A stretch of 16,684 nucleotides of DNA, from contig CAYWGQ010000080.1 in NCBI GenBank assembly GCA_964457725.1, positions 1-16,684 on the forward strand. Reading direction: 5' to 3'. This stretch comes from FEN-1219 sp964457725. GTDB lineage: Bacteria > Pseudomonadota > Gammaproteobacteria > Steroidobacterales > Rariloculaceae. A program made the translations under genes and the position numbers. Below, one piece after another: positions 6,598 to 13,360 of this stretch (positions are counted from its first letter, which is position 1; the number at the start of each line of letters is the position of its first letter). The notes beneath the pieces are model-generated. The model searched no databases. It was not told where the DNA came from and saw only the letters and a list, made by a program, of their open reading frames with translations.

Positions 6598-7661
6598 CAA
6601 TCGATCGCCGTCGTTTTCTCGGCAGCACGGCAGCGGCCGCCGCGGCCGGCGTCGTGCCGATGAGCCTCGTGCGGCTCGCGTTCGGCCAGGAGCGCGAGGA
6701 CTTCGTCTTCGGCTACATCTCGGATTCGCACATCCAGCACATCCGCGGCACGGAGTTCGTCCGCAACTGGGACCGGGGGCTGATGCGCGCGGTCGCCGAG
6801 ATGAACCTGCTCGAGCCGAAGCCCGATTTCGTCGTCTTCGGCGGCGATCTCGCGCAGATGGGCACCGCGGCAGAGCTCGACCACGGCGCGGAGATGCTCG
6901 CGAAGCTGAACTACAAGACGTACGCGGTGATGGGCGAGCACGATTACTACCTCGATCTCGGCGAGTACTGGAGCCGGCTCTTCGGCGATCACTACTACAG
7001 CTGGGATCACAAGGGCGTGCACTTCATCGTGCTGAACTCGATCCTCACGTACGACGACTGGACGTTCAACCGTTGGGAGTCGGCCGAGCGGCGGATGATC
7101 GAGATGTCCGGGCTCGACAACCCGAACGGCTCGCCGTTCATGGTCGGCGAGCGCCAGCGCGAGTGGCTGCGGCAAGACCTCGCGCGCGTGCCGCGAACGA
7201 CGCCGATCGTCGTGTTCTCGCACTCGCCGCTGCAGAAGATATACAAGGGCTGGAACTTCTGGACCGAGGACGCGGAGGAGGTGCAGGCGTTGCTCGCCCC
7301 GTTCGAGCGCGTCAACGTGATCTACGGGCACGTGCACCAGATCCAGTACAACCAGATCGGCTCGATCGCGTTCAACTCGGTGATGGCGACCGCGTGGCCG
7401 TGGCCGTATCCGTCGACGTACGCGCATTCCGGTGCGCACGTGCCGGTGCTGACCGTGCCGATGAACCGTGCGGACCCGTTCAACGAGCGCGACGCGACTG
7501 GCTGGCAGTTCGTGAATCTGAACGACGGCCGCGTGGACATGACCTTCACGCTGTACGACAACACGAACCGCACGGTCGCCTGGAACGGTGCGACCGGCCG
7601 CCCGGAGGACGTGACCTTCCAGCGGCCCTCCGCGCGGATTCCGCCGCAGAACCACTACTGA
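6594..7661 (+). CDS. Tat-exported metallophosphoesterase
   Basis: This 355-residue protein has a Tat signal (RRRFLGS at 5-11, then an Ala-rich hydrophobic stretch, cleavage near residue 31). It carries a calcineurin-like dimetal phosphoesterase domain: DSH (44-46), GGD (83-85), GEHD (114-117), FSHSP (208-212) and YGHVHQ (244-249). The usual GNHD/E motif has Glu115 in place of the metal-binding, transition-state Asn. The C-terminal part (about 255-350) is a family-specific beta-rich extension. The substrate is unknown; class relatives cleave phosphomonoesters, cyclic nucleotides or phospholipids. The start ATG overlaps the TGA of the cytochrome gene and has a strong AGGAGGT upstream, so the two are translationally coupled. 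Export by Tat implies folding, and probably metal loading, before export. Confidence 0.88.
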   Translation: MTIDRRRFLGSTAAAAAAGVVPMSLVRLAFGQEREDFVFGYISDSHIQHIRGTEFVRNWDRGLMRAVAEMNLLEPKPDFVVFGGDLAQMGTAAELDHGAEMLAKLNYKTYAVMGEHDYYLDLGEYWSRLFGDHYYSWDHKGVHFIVLNSILTYDDWTFNRWESAERRMIEMSGLDNPNGSPFMVGERQREWLRQDLARVPRTTPIVVFSHSPLQKIYKGWNFWTEDAEEVQALLAPFERVNVIYGHVHQIQYNQIGSIAFNSVMATAWPWPYPSTYAHSGAHVPVLTVPMNRADPFNERDATGWQFVNLNDGRVDMTFTLYDNTNRTVAWNGATGRPEDVTFQRPSARIPPQNHY

Positions 7662-7675
7662 GGAAGGTGCGAACG

Positions 7676-8074
7676 ATGAGCAAGACGACAGTCGCGGCGC
7701 TCGCCGCCGCGCTTCTCGCGTGCGGGGCCGCGCAAGGCGACGAGTTCGACGAGCAGGATCTCGCCCGGTGGACGGAGCAGTACGAGCAGGTTGCGCAGCA
7801 GGGGCGTGCGCTCTGGACGAGCGGAGATCTCGGCACGAACGGGGTCGCGTGCGGGCAGTGCCACCCGAACGCGGCGAACACGCATCCGGAGACCTACCCG
7901 AAGTTCCAGAAGCAGCTCGGCCGCGTCGCCGCGCTATGGGAGATGATCAACTGGTGCATCCGTAACCCGCTCCAGGGCACGGACCTCGCGGCCGACGACC
8001 CGCGAATGATCGCGCTGCAGGCCTACATCGCGAAGGAGCGCCGCGGCGTCCCGCTCGATCCGGGCAAGCACTAG
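7676..8074 (+). CDS. SoxA-like monohaem cytochrome c
   Basis: This 132-residue protein has a short signal peptide (MSKTTVAALAAALLACGAAQG) and one haem c motif, CGQCH at 59-63. The segment after it, LGRVAALWEMINWCIRNPLQG and then MIALQAYIAKERRGVPL, resembles the C-terminal haem domain of SoxA (pattern INxC, PL, ALxAYIA, xRG). C94 falls where SoxA has the cysteine in its RINxC segment, a plausible haem ligand; M111 is the alternative. It is much shorter than dihaem SoxA. AGGAAGG lies eight bases before the ATG, 14 bases after the phosphoesterase stop, so it is the last gene of the operon. It could donate electrons to, or accept them from, the dihaem protein. The haem protein call is firm; the SoxA relationship is from pattern memory. 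Confidence 0.85.
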   Translation: MSKTTVAALAAALLACGAAQGDEFDEQDLARWTEQYEQVAQQGRALWTSGDLGTNGVACGQCHPNAANTHPETYPKFQKQLGRVAALWEMINWCIRNPLQGTDLAADDPRMIALQAYIAKERRGVPLDPGKH

Positions 8075-8084
8075 CCGCCGCTTC

Positions 8085-8103
8085 GGCCGCGCAGGGAGCG
8101 GCC
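8085..8103. terminator. Weak hairpin between convergent genes
   Basis: GGCCGC (8085-8090) and GCGGCC (8098-8103) can pair with a seven-base loop, between the cytochrome operon and the convergent DUF2231 gene. There is no T run on either strand, so it is only a candidate terminator. Confidence 0.25.
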
Positions 8104-8114
8104 TCCGCGCCGCT

Positions 8115-8609
8115 TCAGCGGGCGTGCACCCGCGCCCGCGCCGGCGCGAGCGAGCTCGGCGCGTTCGGGTCCGCGTCCTCGTAGACGCCGACCCCGAGCC
8201 GCGAGACGAGCTCGCCGCCGAGCCACGCGGTCAACAGCGACAGCCCGGCGCCGGCGAACGAGAACAGATACGCCCAGCCGCTCGCCCCGCCGTCGTCCGG
8301 GCGGAGCAACAGGCTCACGAGGAAGAGCAACAGCACGACCGCGTTGCCGATCCCGTGCAGCGCGCCGATTCGCTTCGCCCGCGTGCCGCTCGGGATCGCG
8401 CGCAGCCAGTCGATGAAGCCGAACGGGGCCGCGACGACGCCGCCGATCAGCCCCGCGACGATCATCCAGTAGGCGACCGACGCGAATAGCGGGTTCCCGT
8501 TCAGCAGATAGACCACGTCGAAGATCACTCCGCCCGCGAGCAGACCCAGCGGGAAGACGATCAGCATCTGGTGGATCGAATGCCCGAGCAGCTTCGCCTT
8601 GCTTTGCAT
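8115..8609 (-). CDS. DUF2231 membrane protein
   Basis: This 164-residue integral membrane protein has four hydrophobic segments: about 13-36, 43-65, 88-103 and 112-134. It shows the marks of the DUF2231 family: histidines H10 and H13 followed by LIVFPLGLLAGGVIFD, then the GFIDWLRAIPSGTRAKRIGALHGIGNA region with H85, and a GGELV segment after the fourth helix. Conserved membrane histidines suggest metal or haem binding, but the family has no settled function. The ATG at 8609-8607 is chosen because GAGGA lies eight bases upstream and the family begins at this point. Its start at 8645 would add an atypical charged leader. It is convergent with the cytochrome operon and divergent from the DUF1232 gene. 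Confidence 0.85.
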   Translation of the reverse strand: MQSKAKLLGHSIHQMLIVFPLGLLAGGVIFDVVYLLNGNPLFASVAYWMIVAGLIGGVVAAPFGFIDWLRAIPSGTRAKRIGALHGIGNAVVLLLFLVSLLLRPDDGGASGWAYLFSFAGAGLSLLTAWLGGELVSRLGVGVYEDADPNAPSSLAPARARVHAR

Positions 8610-8733
8610 GCCGGTTTCCTCGTATGGACGAATTCGCCGCAGCACGATGCAATGGCTGTGCCACGCCGAGCCCGGCGGGGGCGACTTCGGCTGACGGCGC
8701 TCATGGGTCGCGAGCGGGCCGGCTGCCGGTCAG

Positions 8734-8739
8734 TACAAT
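8734..8739 (+). promoter_or_regulatory. Possible -10 box for the DUF1232 gene
   Basis: TACAAT (5 of 6 to consensus) stands 34 bases before the ATG. No recognisable -35 lies 16-18 bases upstream, so the call is weak. Confidence 0.3.
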
Positions 8740-8773
8740 CCTCGAAGGGCACGCGGATCACCGGAGACTACCG

Positions 8774-9337
8774 ATGAGCGTCAAGATCGAGATCGAGCTC
8801 AGCGACGAGGACCTCGAGCACTTCCGCACGATGTTCCAACAAGCGGGACGCGTCGCCGAGTCGACCGACAGGAGCGAAATCCTCCGGGCGACTCGCGCCC
8901 ACGTCGAGGCGGCCGCGGCGAACAACCCGGCGGGCTTCATTCGCGAGCGCATCGAGGGGCTCGGCAAGCTGATCGACATGGTCGAGGACGAGTCGTGGCA
9001 GCTCCCGGAGGAGGACCGTGCGCGCGTGGTTCGGGCGCTCGCGTACTTCGTCGATCCCGACGACCTCATCCCGGACCAGACCCCGGGGCTCGGGTTCCTC
9101 GACGACGCGATCGCCGTCGAGCTCGTCCTGAGGACGCTCGTGCACGAGATCGAAGCCTATCGCGAGTTCTGCCAGTTCCGGGAAGGCGAGATCATCCGCC
9201 GGCGCAATCTCGGGTTGCCGACGGAGATCTCGAAGGAGGACTGGCTTGCCGACCGGCGAGCGCTGCTGCACGCGCGCATGAAGCAGCGCCGCGTGCAGCC
9301 GCCGCAGGGTTGGACGGTCAGGGGGCTCGGCTTCTGA
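8774..9337 (+). CDS. DUF1232 (YkvA-type) domain protein
   Basis: This 187-residue protein has a charged N-terminal half (SDEDLEHFRTMFQ, then a helical region to about residue 75). The characteristic DUF1232 segment follows at about 86-122: ALAYFVDPDDLIPDQTPGLGFLDDAIAVELV, with its DLIPD and LDDA signatures. The C-terminal 60 residues are highly charged (YREFCQFREGEIIRRR, then EDWLADRRALLHARMKQRR). The YkvA family is found in many bacteria and has no defined biochemical role. Some members are membrane-associated through this short hydrophobic segment. The ATG at 8774 has GGAG seven bases upstream. It appears monocistronic, with a 224-base gap before the next operon. Confidence 0.82.
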   Translation: MSVKIEIELSDEDLEHFRTMFQQAGRVAESTDRSEILRATRAHVEAAAANNPAGFIRERIEGLGKLIDMVEDESWQLPEEDRARVVRALAYFVDPDDLIPDQTPGLGFLDDAIAVELVLRTLVHEIEAYREFCQFREGEIIRRRNLGLPTEISKEDWLADRRALLHARMKQRRVQPPQGWTVRGLGF

Positions 9338-9404
9338 AGCGGTCGTAGGCCGCTCGGTCGCGCCCGTCTGCGGGCACGAAACTTCGAACTGCGAAACAAA
9401 ACCG

Positions 9405-9447
9405 CGACACCCGACGAGTGTCGTGAGGGAGCGCCGGCCGATATACT
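9405..9447 (+). promoter_or_regulatory. Candidate promoter and inverted repeat of the DUF1538 operon
   Basis: A good -10 box TATACT lies at 9442-9447. An inverted repeat CGACAC (9405-9410) and GTGTCG (9418-9423) with a seven-base spacer overlaps where the -35 should be (TGTCGT at 17 bases, a poor match). A weak -35 with a dyad over it fits an activator-dependent promoter. The first ATG of the operon is 114 bases downstream; the gap 9338-9561 holds nothing else I can name. Confidence 0.4.
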
Positions 9448-9561
9448 GCCGCAAGTCGCCGCGCTCGGCCCGGTGACGACGCAGGGCCGGTCTCGGCGGG
9501 GCGACACGGATGCCTCTCGCATCCTCGCTCAGGGATTCTTGCTCGACCACTTCGGGGGTTC

Positions 9562-10293
9562 ATGACGCTTCTTTGGCGAATGCTGCTCGGGAGCCTGCGG
9601 GATCTCGCCCCCGTCGTCGTCGTCATCTTCTTTTTTCAGCTCGTCGTGCTGGGCCAGCCGGCCGCGAATCTGCTCGGGCTCCTCGAGGGGGCGGTGCTCG
9701 TCGTCGTCGGCCTCACCCTGTTCATCTACGGATTGCAGCTCGCGCTCTTCCCGCTCGGTGAGGCGCTCGCGTTCGCACTGGCGGAGCGCGGCAGCTTTCT
9801 TTGGCTTCTCGCATTCGCCTTTCTGCTCGGATTCGGAACGACGATCGCCGAGCCCGCTCTGACCGCGGTCGCGGCCGAGGCGGCGCGCGCGGCCGCGGCG
9901 GCGGGGGCGATCGAGAACACCGAGGCCGCGAGGGACGGCTACGAGCTCGGGCTGCGTCTGACCGTCGCGCTCGCCGTCGGCCTCGCGCTCGTGCTCGGCG
10001 TGACTCGGATCGTGATGGGGTGGTCGCTGCCGAAGATCGTGATCGGCGGCTACGTGCTGGTCGTGCTGCTCGCGCTCGTCTCCCCGCCCGATGCGATCGG
10101 CATCGCCTACGACTCGGGCGGCGTCACGACGTCGGTGATCACCGTGCCGCTCGTCACCGCGCTCGGCATCGGCCTCGCGTCCTCTCTTTCCGGCCGCAAT
10201 CCTTTCACCGACGGCTTCGGTATGATCGCGATCGTCATGCTGGTGCCCATCATCCTGGTGCTCGCGTTCGGGGCGGCGCTCGCATGGATCTGA
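9562..10293 (+). CDS. DUF1538 membrane protein, first of a pair
   Basis: This 243-residue integral membrane protein has about six hydrophobic segments (about 15-30, 42-64, 79-100, 133-152, 158-175 and 220-243). DUF1538 landmarks are GFGTTIAEPAL at 90-100, AYDSGGVTTSVITVP at 182-196 and GRNPFTDGFG at 211-220. Polar, Gly-rich motifs inside or beside membrane helices suggest a transport path for an ion or small solute. The family is otherwise uncharacterised to my knowledge. It shares all three motifs with the next gene and overlaps it by ten bases, so the two probably form a heterodimer equivalent to single-chain two-domain members of the family (inference). The ATG at 9562 follows a GGGGG tract at 9554-9558 acting as the ribosome binding site. 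Confidence 0.85.
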   Translation: MTLLWRMLLGSLRDLAPVVVVIFFFQLVVLGQPAANLLGLLEGAVLVVVGLTLFIYGLQLALFPLGEALAFALAERGSFLWLLAFAFLLGFGTTIAEPALTAVAAEAARAAAAAGAIENTEAARDGYELGLRLTVALAVGLALVLGVTRIVMGWSLPKIVIGGYVLVVLLALVSPPDAIGIAYDSGGVTTSVITVPLVTALGIGLASSLSGRNPFTDGFGMIAIVMLVPIILVLAFGAALAWI

Positions 10294-11093
10294 CGGCCCT
10301 GCTCGCCGAATTCGCCGACACCGTGCTCGGCACGGCGGTCGACGTGCTGCCGGTGGCGCTCTTCATGCTTTTCTTCTATCGCATCGTGCTGAAGCAGCAG
10401 CTTGCGAACCCGGCGGGCGTGCTGGTCGGCCTCGGATTCGTGATCGCCGGCCTCGCGTTGCTGCTGCTCGGGCTCGACAAGGCGCTGTTCCCGGTCGGAC
10501 GGATGATGGTCGAGCAGCTCACGGCCGGAAACAGCGCCCACGGCACCGAGGTCGCGGCCCCGTGGACGAGCTATTACTCCATCTACGCCTTCGCGTTCTG
10601 CATCGCGTTCGGCGCCGCCATCGCGGAACCGGCGCTGCTCGCAATCGCTCTAAGAGTCAACGAGATATCGGGCGGCGCCGTGAACGCTCTCGGGCTGCGG
10701 GTGGCCGCCGCGATCGGCGTGGCCGCCGGTGTTACGCTCGGTTGCATCAGGATCGCCGCGGGCATCCCGCTGCACTGGTGCGTAGGCGCCGTGTACGCGG
10801 TTATCATCGTGCAAACCCTTACCTCGCCTCGCTCGATCGTCCCGCTCGCTTATGATTCCGGCGGCGTGAGCACGACCGCGGTCACCGTGCCTGTAGTGAC
10901 GGCGCTCGGCCTCGGGCTCGCGGAGCAGCTGCCCGGCCGGAACCCGCTGCTCGACGGGTTCGGGCTGATCGCATTGGCGTGCGCCGGCCCGGCCGTCGCA
11001 GTGCTCGGGTATGCACAGCTGTCGTGGCTGGTCGACAAGATTCAGGGGCGTCGACAGATGGCGGCGACGCCTCCGGCCGCCAAGGAGGACTGA
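10284..11093 (+). CDS. DUF1538 membrane protein, second of a pair
   Basis: This 269-residue membrane protein is paralogous to the preceding one. It has the same motifs: AIAEPAL at 112-118, AYDSGGVSTTAVTVP at 189-203 and GRNPLLDGFG at 218-227. It has five to seven hydrophobic segments. It differs in a hydrophilic insert (about 78-97, GNSAHGTEVAAPWTSYY) between helices and in a C-terminal cytoplasmic tail (about 250-269). The ATG at 10284 starts ten bases before the first gene's stop, which implies coupled translation and close to 1:1 synthesis. A PII-like and a CBS protein follow directly, so this pair is probably the effector they control. Transport is inferred from topology and context; the solute is unknown. 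Confidence 0.85.
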   Translation: MDLTALLAEFADTVLGTAVDVLPVALFMLFFYRIVLKQQLANPAGVLVGLGFVIAGLALLLLGLDKALFPVGRMMVEQLTAGNSAHGTEVAAPWTSYYSIYAFAFCIAFGAAIAEPALLAIALRVNEISGGAVNALGLRVAAAIGVAAGVTLGCIRIAAGIPLHWCVGAVYAVIIVQTLTSPRSIVPLAYDSGGVSTTAVTVPVVTALGLGLAEQLPGRNPLLDGFGLIALACAGPAVAVLGYAQLSWLVDKIQGRRQMAATPPAAKED

Positions 11094-11094
11094 G

Positions 11095-11445
11095 ATGCAC
11101 TTCAAACTCCTCATCGTCTTCGTCGAGGACCGCAAGACCGATGCCGTCATGCGCGCCGCCCGCGAGAGCGGGGCCACCGGCTGCACGGTGATCCATCATG
11201 CGCGCGGCGAAGGCATGAAGAAGGCAACGAGCTTCCTCGGCATGGCCCTGTCCGCGCCGCGCGACGTGCTCCTGATGCTCGTCGAGGAGCACTTGAGTCG
11301 CAGGATATTGGAGCACGTGCGGGACGTCGGCGAGTTCGACGAAAGGCCCGGTACCGGTATCGCGGTGCAGATCGACGTGGAAGATGCCGTCGGCGTCGGC
11401 CGTCAAGCGCAAGAGCTGGTAGAGCTCGTGGAGAAGCAGCTGTGA
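11095..11445 (+). CDS. PII-like signalling protein, short T-loop
   Basis: This 116-residue protein has the PII/GlnB ferredoxin-like layout. Beta-1 is FKLLIVFVEDRKTDAVMRAARESGATGCTV, with the A-loop GATG at 26-29. A reduced T-loop region follows (about 36-56, HARGEGMKKATSFLGMALSA), and the C-terminal RPGTGIAVQIDVEDAVGV segment (84-101) matches the ligand-binding loop of the PII superfamily. The classical T-loop with its uridylylated Tyr51 is absent, so this is not GlnB or GlnK; it belongs with PII-like proteins that sit beside membrane transporters. AAGGAGG is four to five bases before the ATG, one base after the previous stop. The usual PII ligands are adenine nucleotides and 2-oxoglutarate or bicarbonate; which applies here is unknown. 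Confidence 0.78.
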   Translation: MHFKLLIVFVEDRKTDAVMRAARESGATGCTVIHHARGEGMKKATSFLGMALSAPRDVLLMLVEEHLSRRILEHVRDVGEFDERPGTGIAVQIDVEDAVGVGRQAQELVELVEKQL

Positions 11446-11837
11446 GCAGCAACGTAACCGTTCGAGATGTCATGCGCGAGAACGTCACGTTCGTGGACGG
11501 GCGCATCACCGTGATGGAAGCGATGCGCATCATGAAGCGCGTCGGCGCGACCAGCCTGATCGTGGAGAAGCGCGACGAGAACGACGAGTACGGCATGGTG
11601 TTGTTCTCCGACATCGCGAAGGAAGTCATCGCGAAGGATCGCGCGCCGGAGCGCGTGAACGTTTACGAGATCATGGCGAAGCCCGTGATCTCGGTGCGGC
11701 CGAGCATGAACGTGCGCTACTGCGCGCGGCTGTTCGAGCGGTGCGGCATCAGCCACGCGCCGGTCGTCGACGGCGACAAGGTGATCGGTATCGTCAGCTA
11801 CTACCTGCTCGTGCTCGGCACGCTCGATCTCGACTGA
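11442..11837 (+). CDS. Twin-CBS domain protein
   Basis: This 131-residue cytoplasmic protein consists almost entirely of two CBS motifs, about 7-65 (VRDVMRENVTFVDGRITVMEAMRIMKRVGATSLIV) and about 73-128 (NVYEIMAKPVISVRPSMNVRYCARLFERCGISHAPVV, then VIGIVSYYLL). Such a Bateman module binds adenosine nucleotides such as AMP, ATP or S-adenosylmethionine. The start is GTG at 11442, overlapping the PII stop by four bases (GTGA), with GGAGAAG six bases upstream. It ends the four-gene operon. It has no catalytic domain of its own, so it is expected to regulate a partner, most likely the DUF1538 pair (inference). Confidence 0.9.
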   Translation: MSSNVTVRDVMRENVTFVDGRITVMEAMRIMKRVGATSLIVEKRDENDEYGMVLFSDIAKEVIAKDRAPERVNVYEIMAKPVISVRPSMNVRYCARLFERCGISHAPVVDGDKVIGIVSYYLLVLGTLDLD

Positions 11838-11843
11838 CGTCGG

Positions 11844-11859
11844 CGGGCGCGGCCGCCCG
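11844..11859. terminator. GC hairpin between convergent genes
   Basis: CGGGCG (11844-11849) pairs with CGCCCG (11854-11859) around a CGGC loop in the 31-base gap between the CBS gene and the convergent dehydrogenase. No T run follows on either strand. It may act as a weak bidirectional terminator. Confidence 0.3.
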
Positions 11860-11868
11860 GTCTGCCGC

Positions 11869-13257
11869 TCAGGCCGGGAAGGTGATCACGACGCCGAGCT
11901 CCGTCCGGTCGGCGACGCCCTGGAACGCTTCCTTCACCTCATCGAGCGGCGGAGTCGAGGTGATCAGCGTGGCCATGTCGACGTCGCCGTTCTCGATCGC
12001 GGTGATGAAGCGCGGCGTATCGCGCATCACGTTCATGCCCGCCATCTGCCCGCCGTAGATGCGCTTGCCGGACAGGCAGAACGCCGACGCCGGGAACGCG
12101 ATGTCGCCGTTCTGCACCGCGAGGGTCACGAGCGTGCCGCCGGGCGCGGTGACCTCCCAAGCCTGCCGGAGCGCGAGGAGACCGCTCGGATCGGGTCCCG
12201 GCTCGACGGCGGGCGGGAAGCGGTCGAAGCCGGACGCTTCGATGACGAGATCGGCGCCGCGCATCGACAGGAATCCTCCGCCGCCGTACTGACCGCCGGC
12301 TTCGAGGCGGTCCGTTCGCGGCGCGCACATCTCGCGAATCCGCTCGACGAGCGTGCTCGTATCGTCGTTCGGGTCGAGCACCGTCGTCGCGCCGAGCTCG
12401 AGCGCCTTCTCTCGCCGGTAGCGAACCGGCTCGACGACGATGATCTTGCCGGCCGCCTGGGCTCGCGCCCCCTGCACGGCCGCGAGGCCGATCGGGCCCG
12501 CGCCGAAGATCACGACGTTCTGGCCGATCTGGACGGGATCGTAGACGCTCGTTGCCGCGACGCCGACCGCGCCGGTGTCGCCGAGCATCGCGATCTGCTC
12601 GTCCGGCAGGTCGGAGAAGATCGGCACGCAGTACTCTTCGTACGCGACGATGACCTCGCTCAGGCCGCCGATGACGGCGGCCTGGATCACGCCGGTGCCG
12701 TCCGCCATCTCCGCGATCGGGTCGTTCGGCACGGCGCCCGGCGCGAGGTAGTTGCACCACTCTGGAGTACCCGAGAGGCATTGATGGCACTGGCCGCACC
12801 ACGGTGTTCCGGAGACGAGCACGCGGTCGCCGACTCGCACGCGCCGCACCTGCGCGCCGACCGCCTCGACGACGCCGACGCCCGAGTGATTCGGGATCGT
12901 CGGCGTCGCCATCGCCGCGGTCCCGAGCACGCTGCCGGTGACCGTGTAGCAGGCGCACGATCCTCGCGTGCGCACGAGGACTTGGGTCGGGCCGATATCC
13001 CGCAGGCGCAGGTCCAGCACGGAGCCCTCCGTTCCGTGCCGCACGAACGCCCTGAACGGCATTCCGGCGACGCTGCCGGAAGCGACGGCCGGTGCGGCGG
13101 GGCCGGCCTCCTGAGCGCGGGCACCCGCGGCGATGGCCGCGGCTCCGGCAGCCCCGATCGCGAGCATCTCGCGGCGCGAGAGCCCCGGCCGCGGCGCGTC
13201 CGGCGTCGCTTTCCCGGAGTCGGGAGCGCCATCGCGCGTGTCGTCGCTCTCGTGCAT
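11869..13257 (-). CDS. Tat-exported zinc-type alcohol dehydrogenase homologue
   Basis: This 462-residue medium-chain dehydrogenase homologue has an N-terminal Tat signal (LSRREMLAIG at 26-35, Ala-rich stretch, cleavage near 48). It keeps the structural zinc cysteines C154, C157, C160 and C168 and a Rossmann motif GAGPIGLAA (252-260), with E276 at the end of the second strand, which favours NAD over NADP. The catalytic zinc region is altered: GHE is replaced by NHS (123-125), keeping H124 but losing the Glu, with C101/C103 as the candidate first ligand. An insert of about 40 residues (313-355) contains GGQYGGGGFLSM. A soluble NAD enzyme in the periplasm is unexpected, so it may carry a tightly bound cofactor. 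The ATG at 13257 has only a weak GGA ribosome site but is needed for the Tat signal. The GST-like gene lies 103 bases upstream. Confidence 0.87.
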   Translation of the reverse strand: MHESDDTRDGAPDSGKATPDAPRPGLSRREMLAIGAAGAAAIAAGARAQEAGPAAPAVASGSVAGMPFRAFVRHGTEGSVLDLRLRDIGPTQVLVRTRGSCACYTVTGSVLGTAAMATPTIPNHSGVGVVEAVGAQVRRVRVGDRVLVSGTPWCGQCHQCLSGTPEWCNYLAPGAVPNDPIAEMADGTGVIQAAVIGGLSEVIVAYEEYCVPIFSDLPDEQIAMLGDTGAVGVAATSVYDPVQIGQNVVIFGAGPIGLAAVQGARAQAAGKIIVVEPVRYRREKALELGATTVLDPNDDTSTLVERIREMCAPRTDRLEAGGQYGGGGFLSMRGADLVIEASGFDRFPPAVEPGPDPSGLLALRQAWEVTAPGGTLVTLAVQNGDIAFPASAFCLSGKRIYGGQMAGMNVMRDTPRFITAIENGDVDMATLITSTPPLDEVKEAFQGVADRTELGVVITFPA

Positions 13258-13360
13258 GTCGTCGATCCGGCTTCGATTGCGTCCGCTCGAGTCTACACCC
13301 TCCTATCGCCGGCCGGGCTCGCCGAGCGAGCCGCCGACCGAATGCGCCTCGTCGCGTTCT

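Noticed and set aside
8085..8103. Strong rho-independent terminator
   Set aside because: The hairpin is short and no T run follows on either strand, so it was kept only as a low-confidence candidate.
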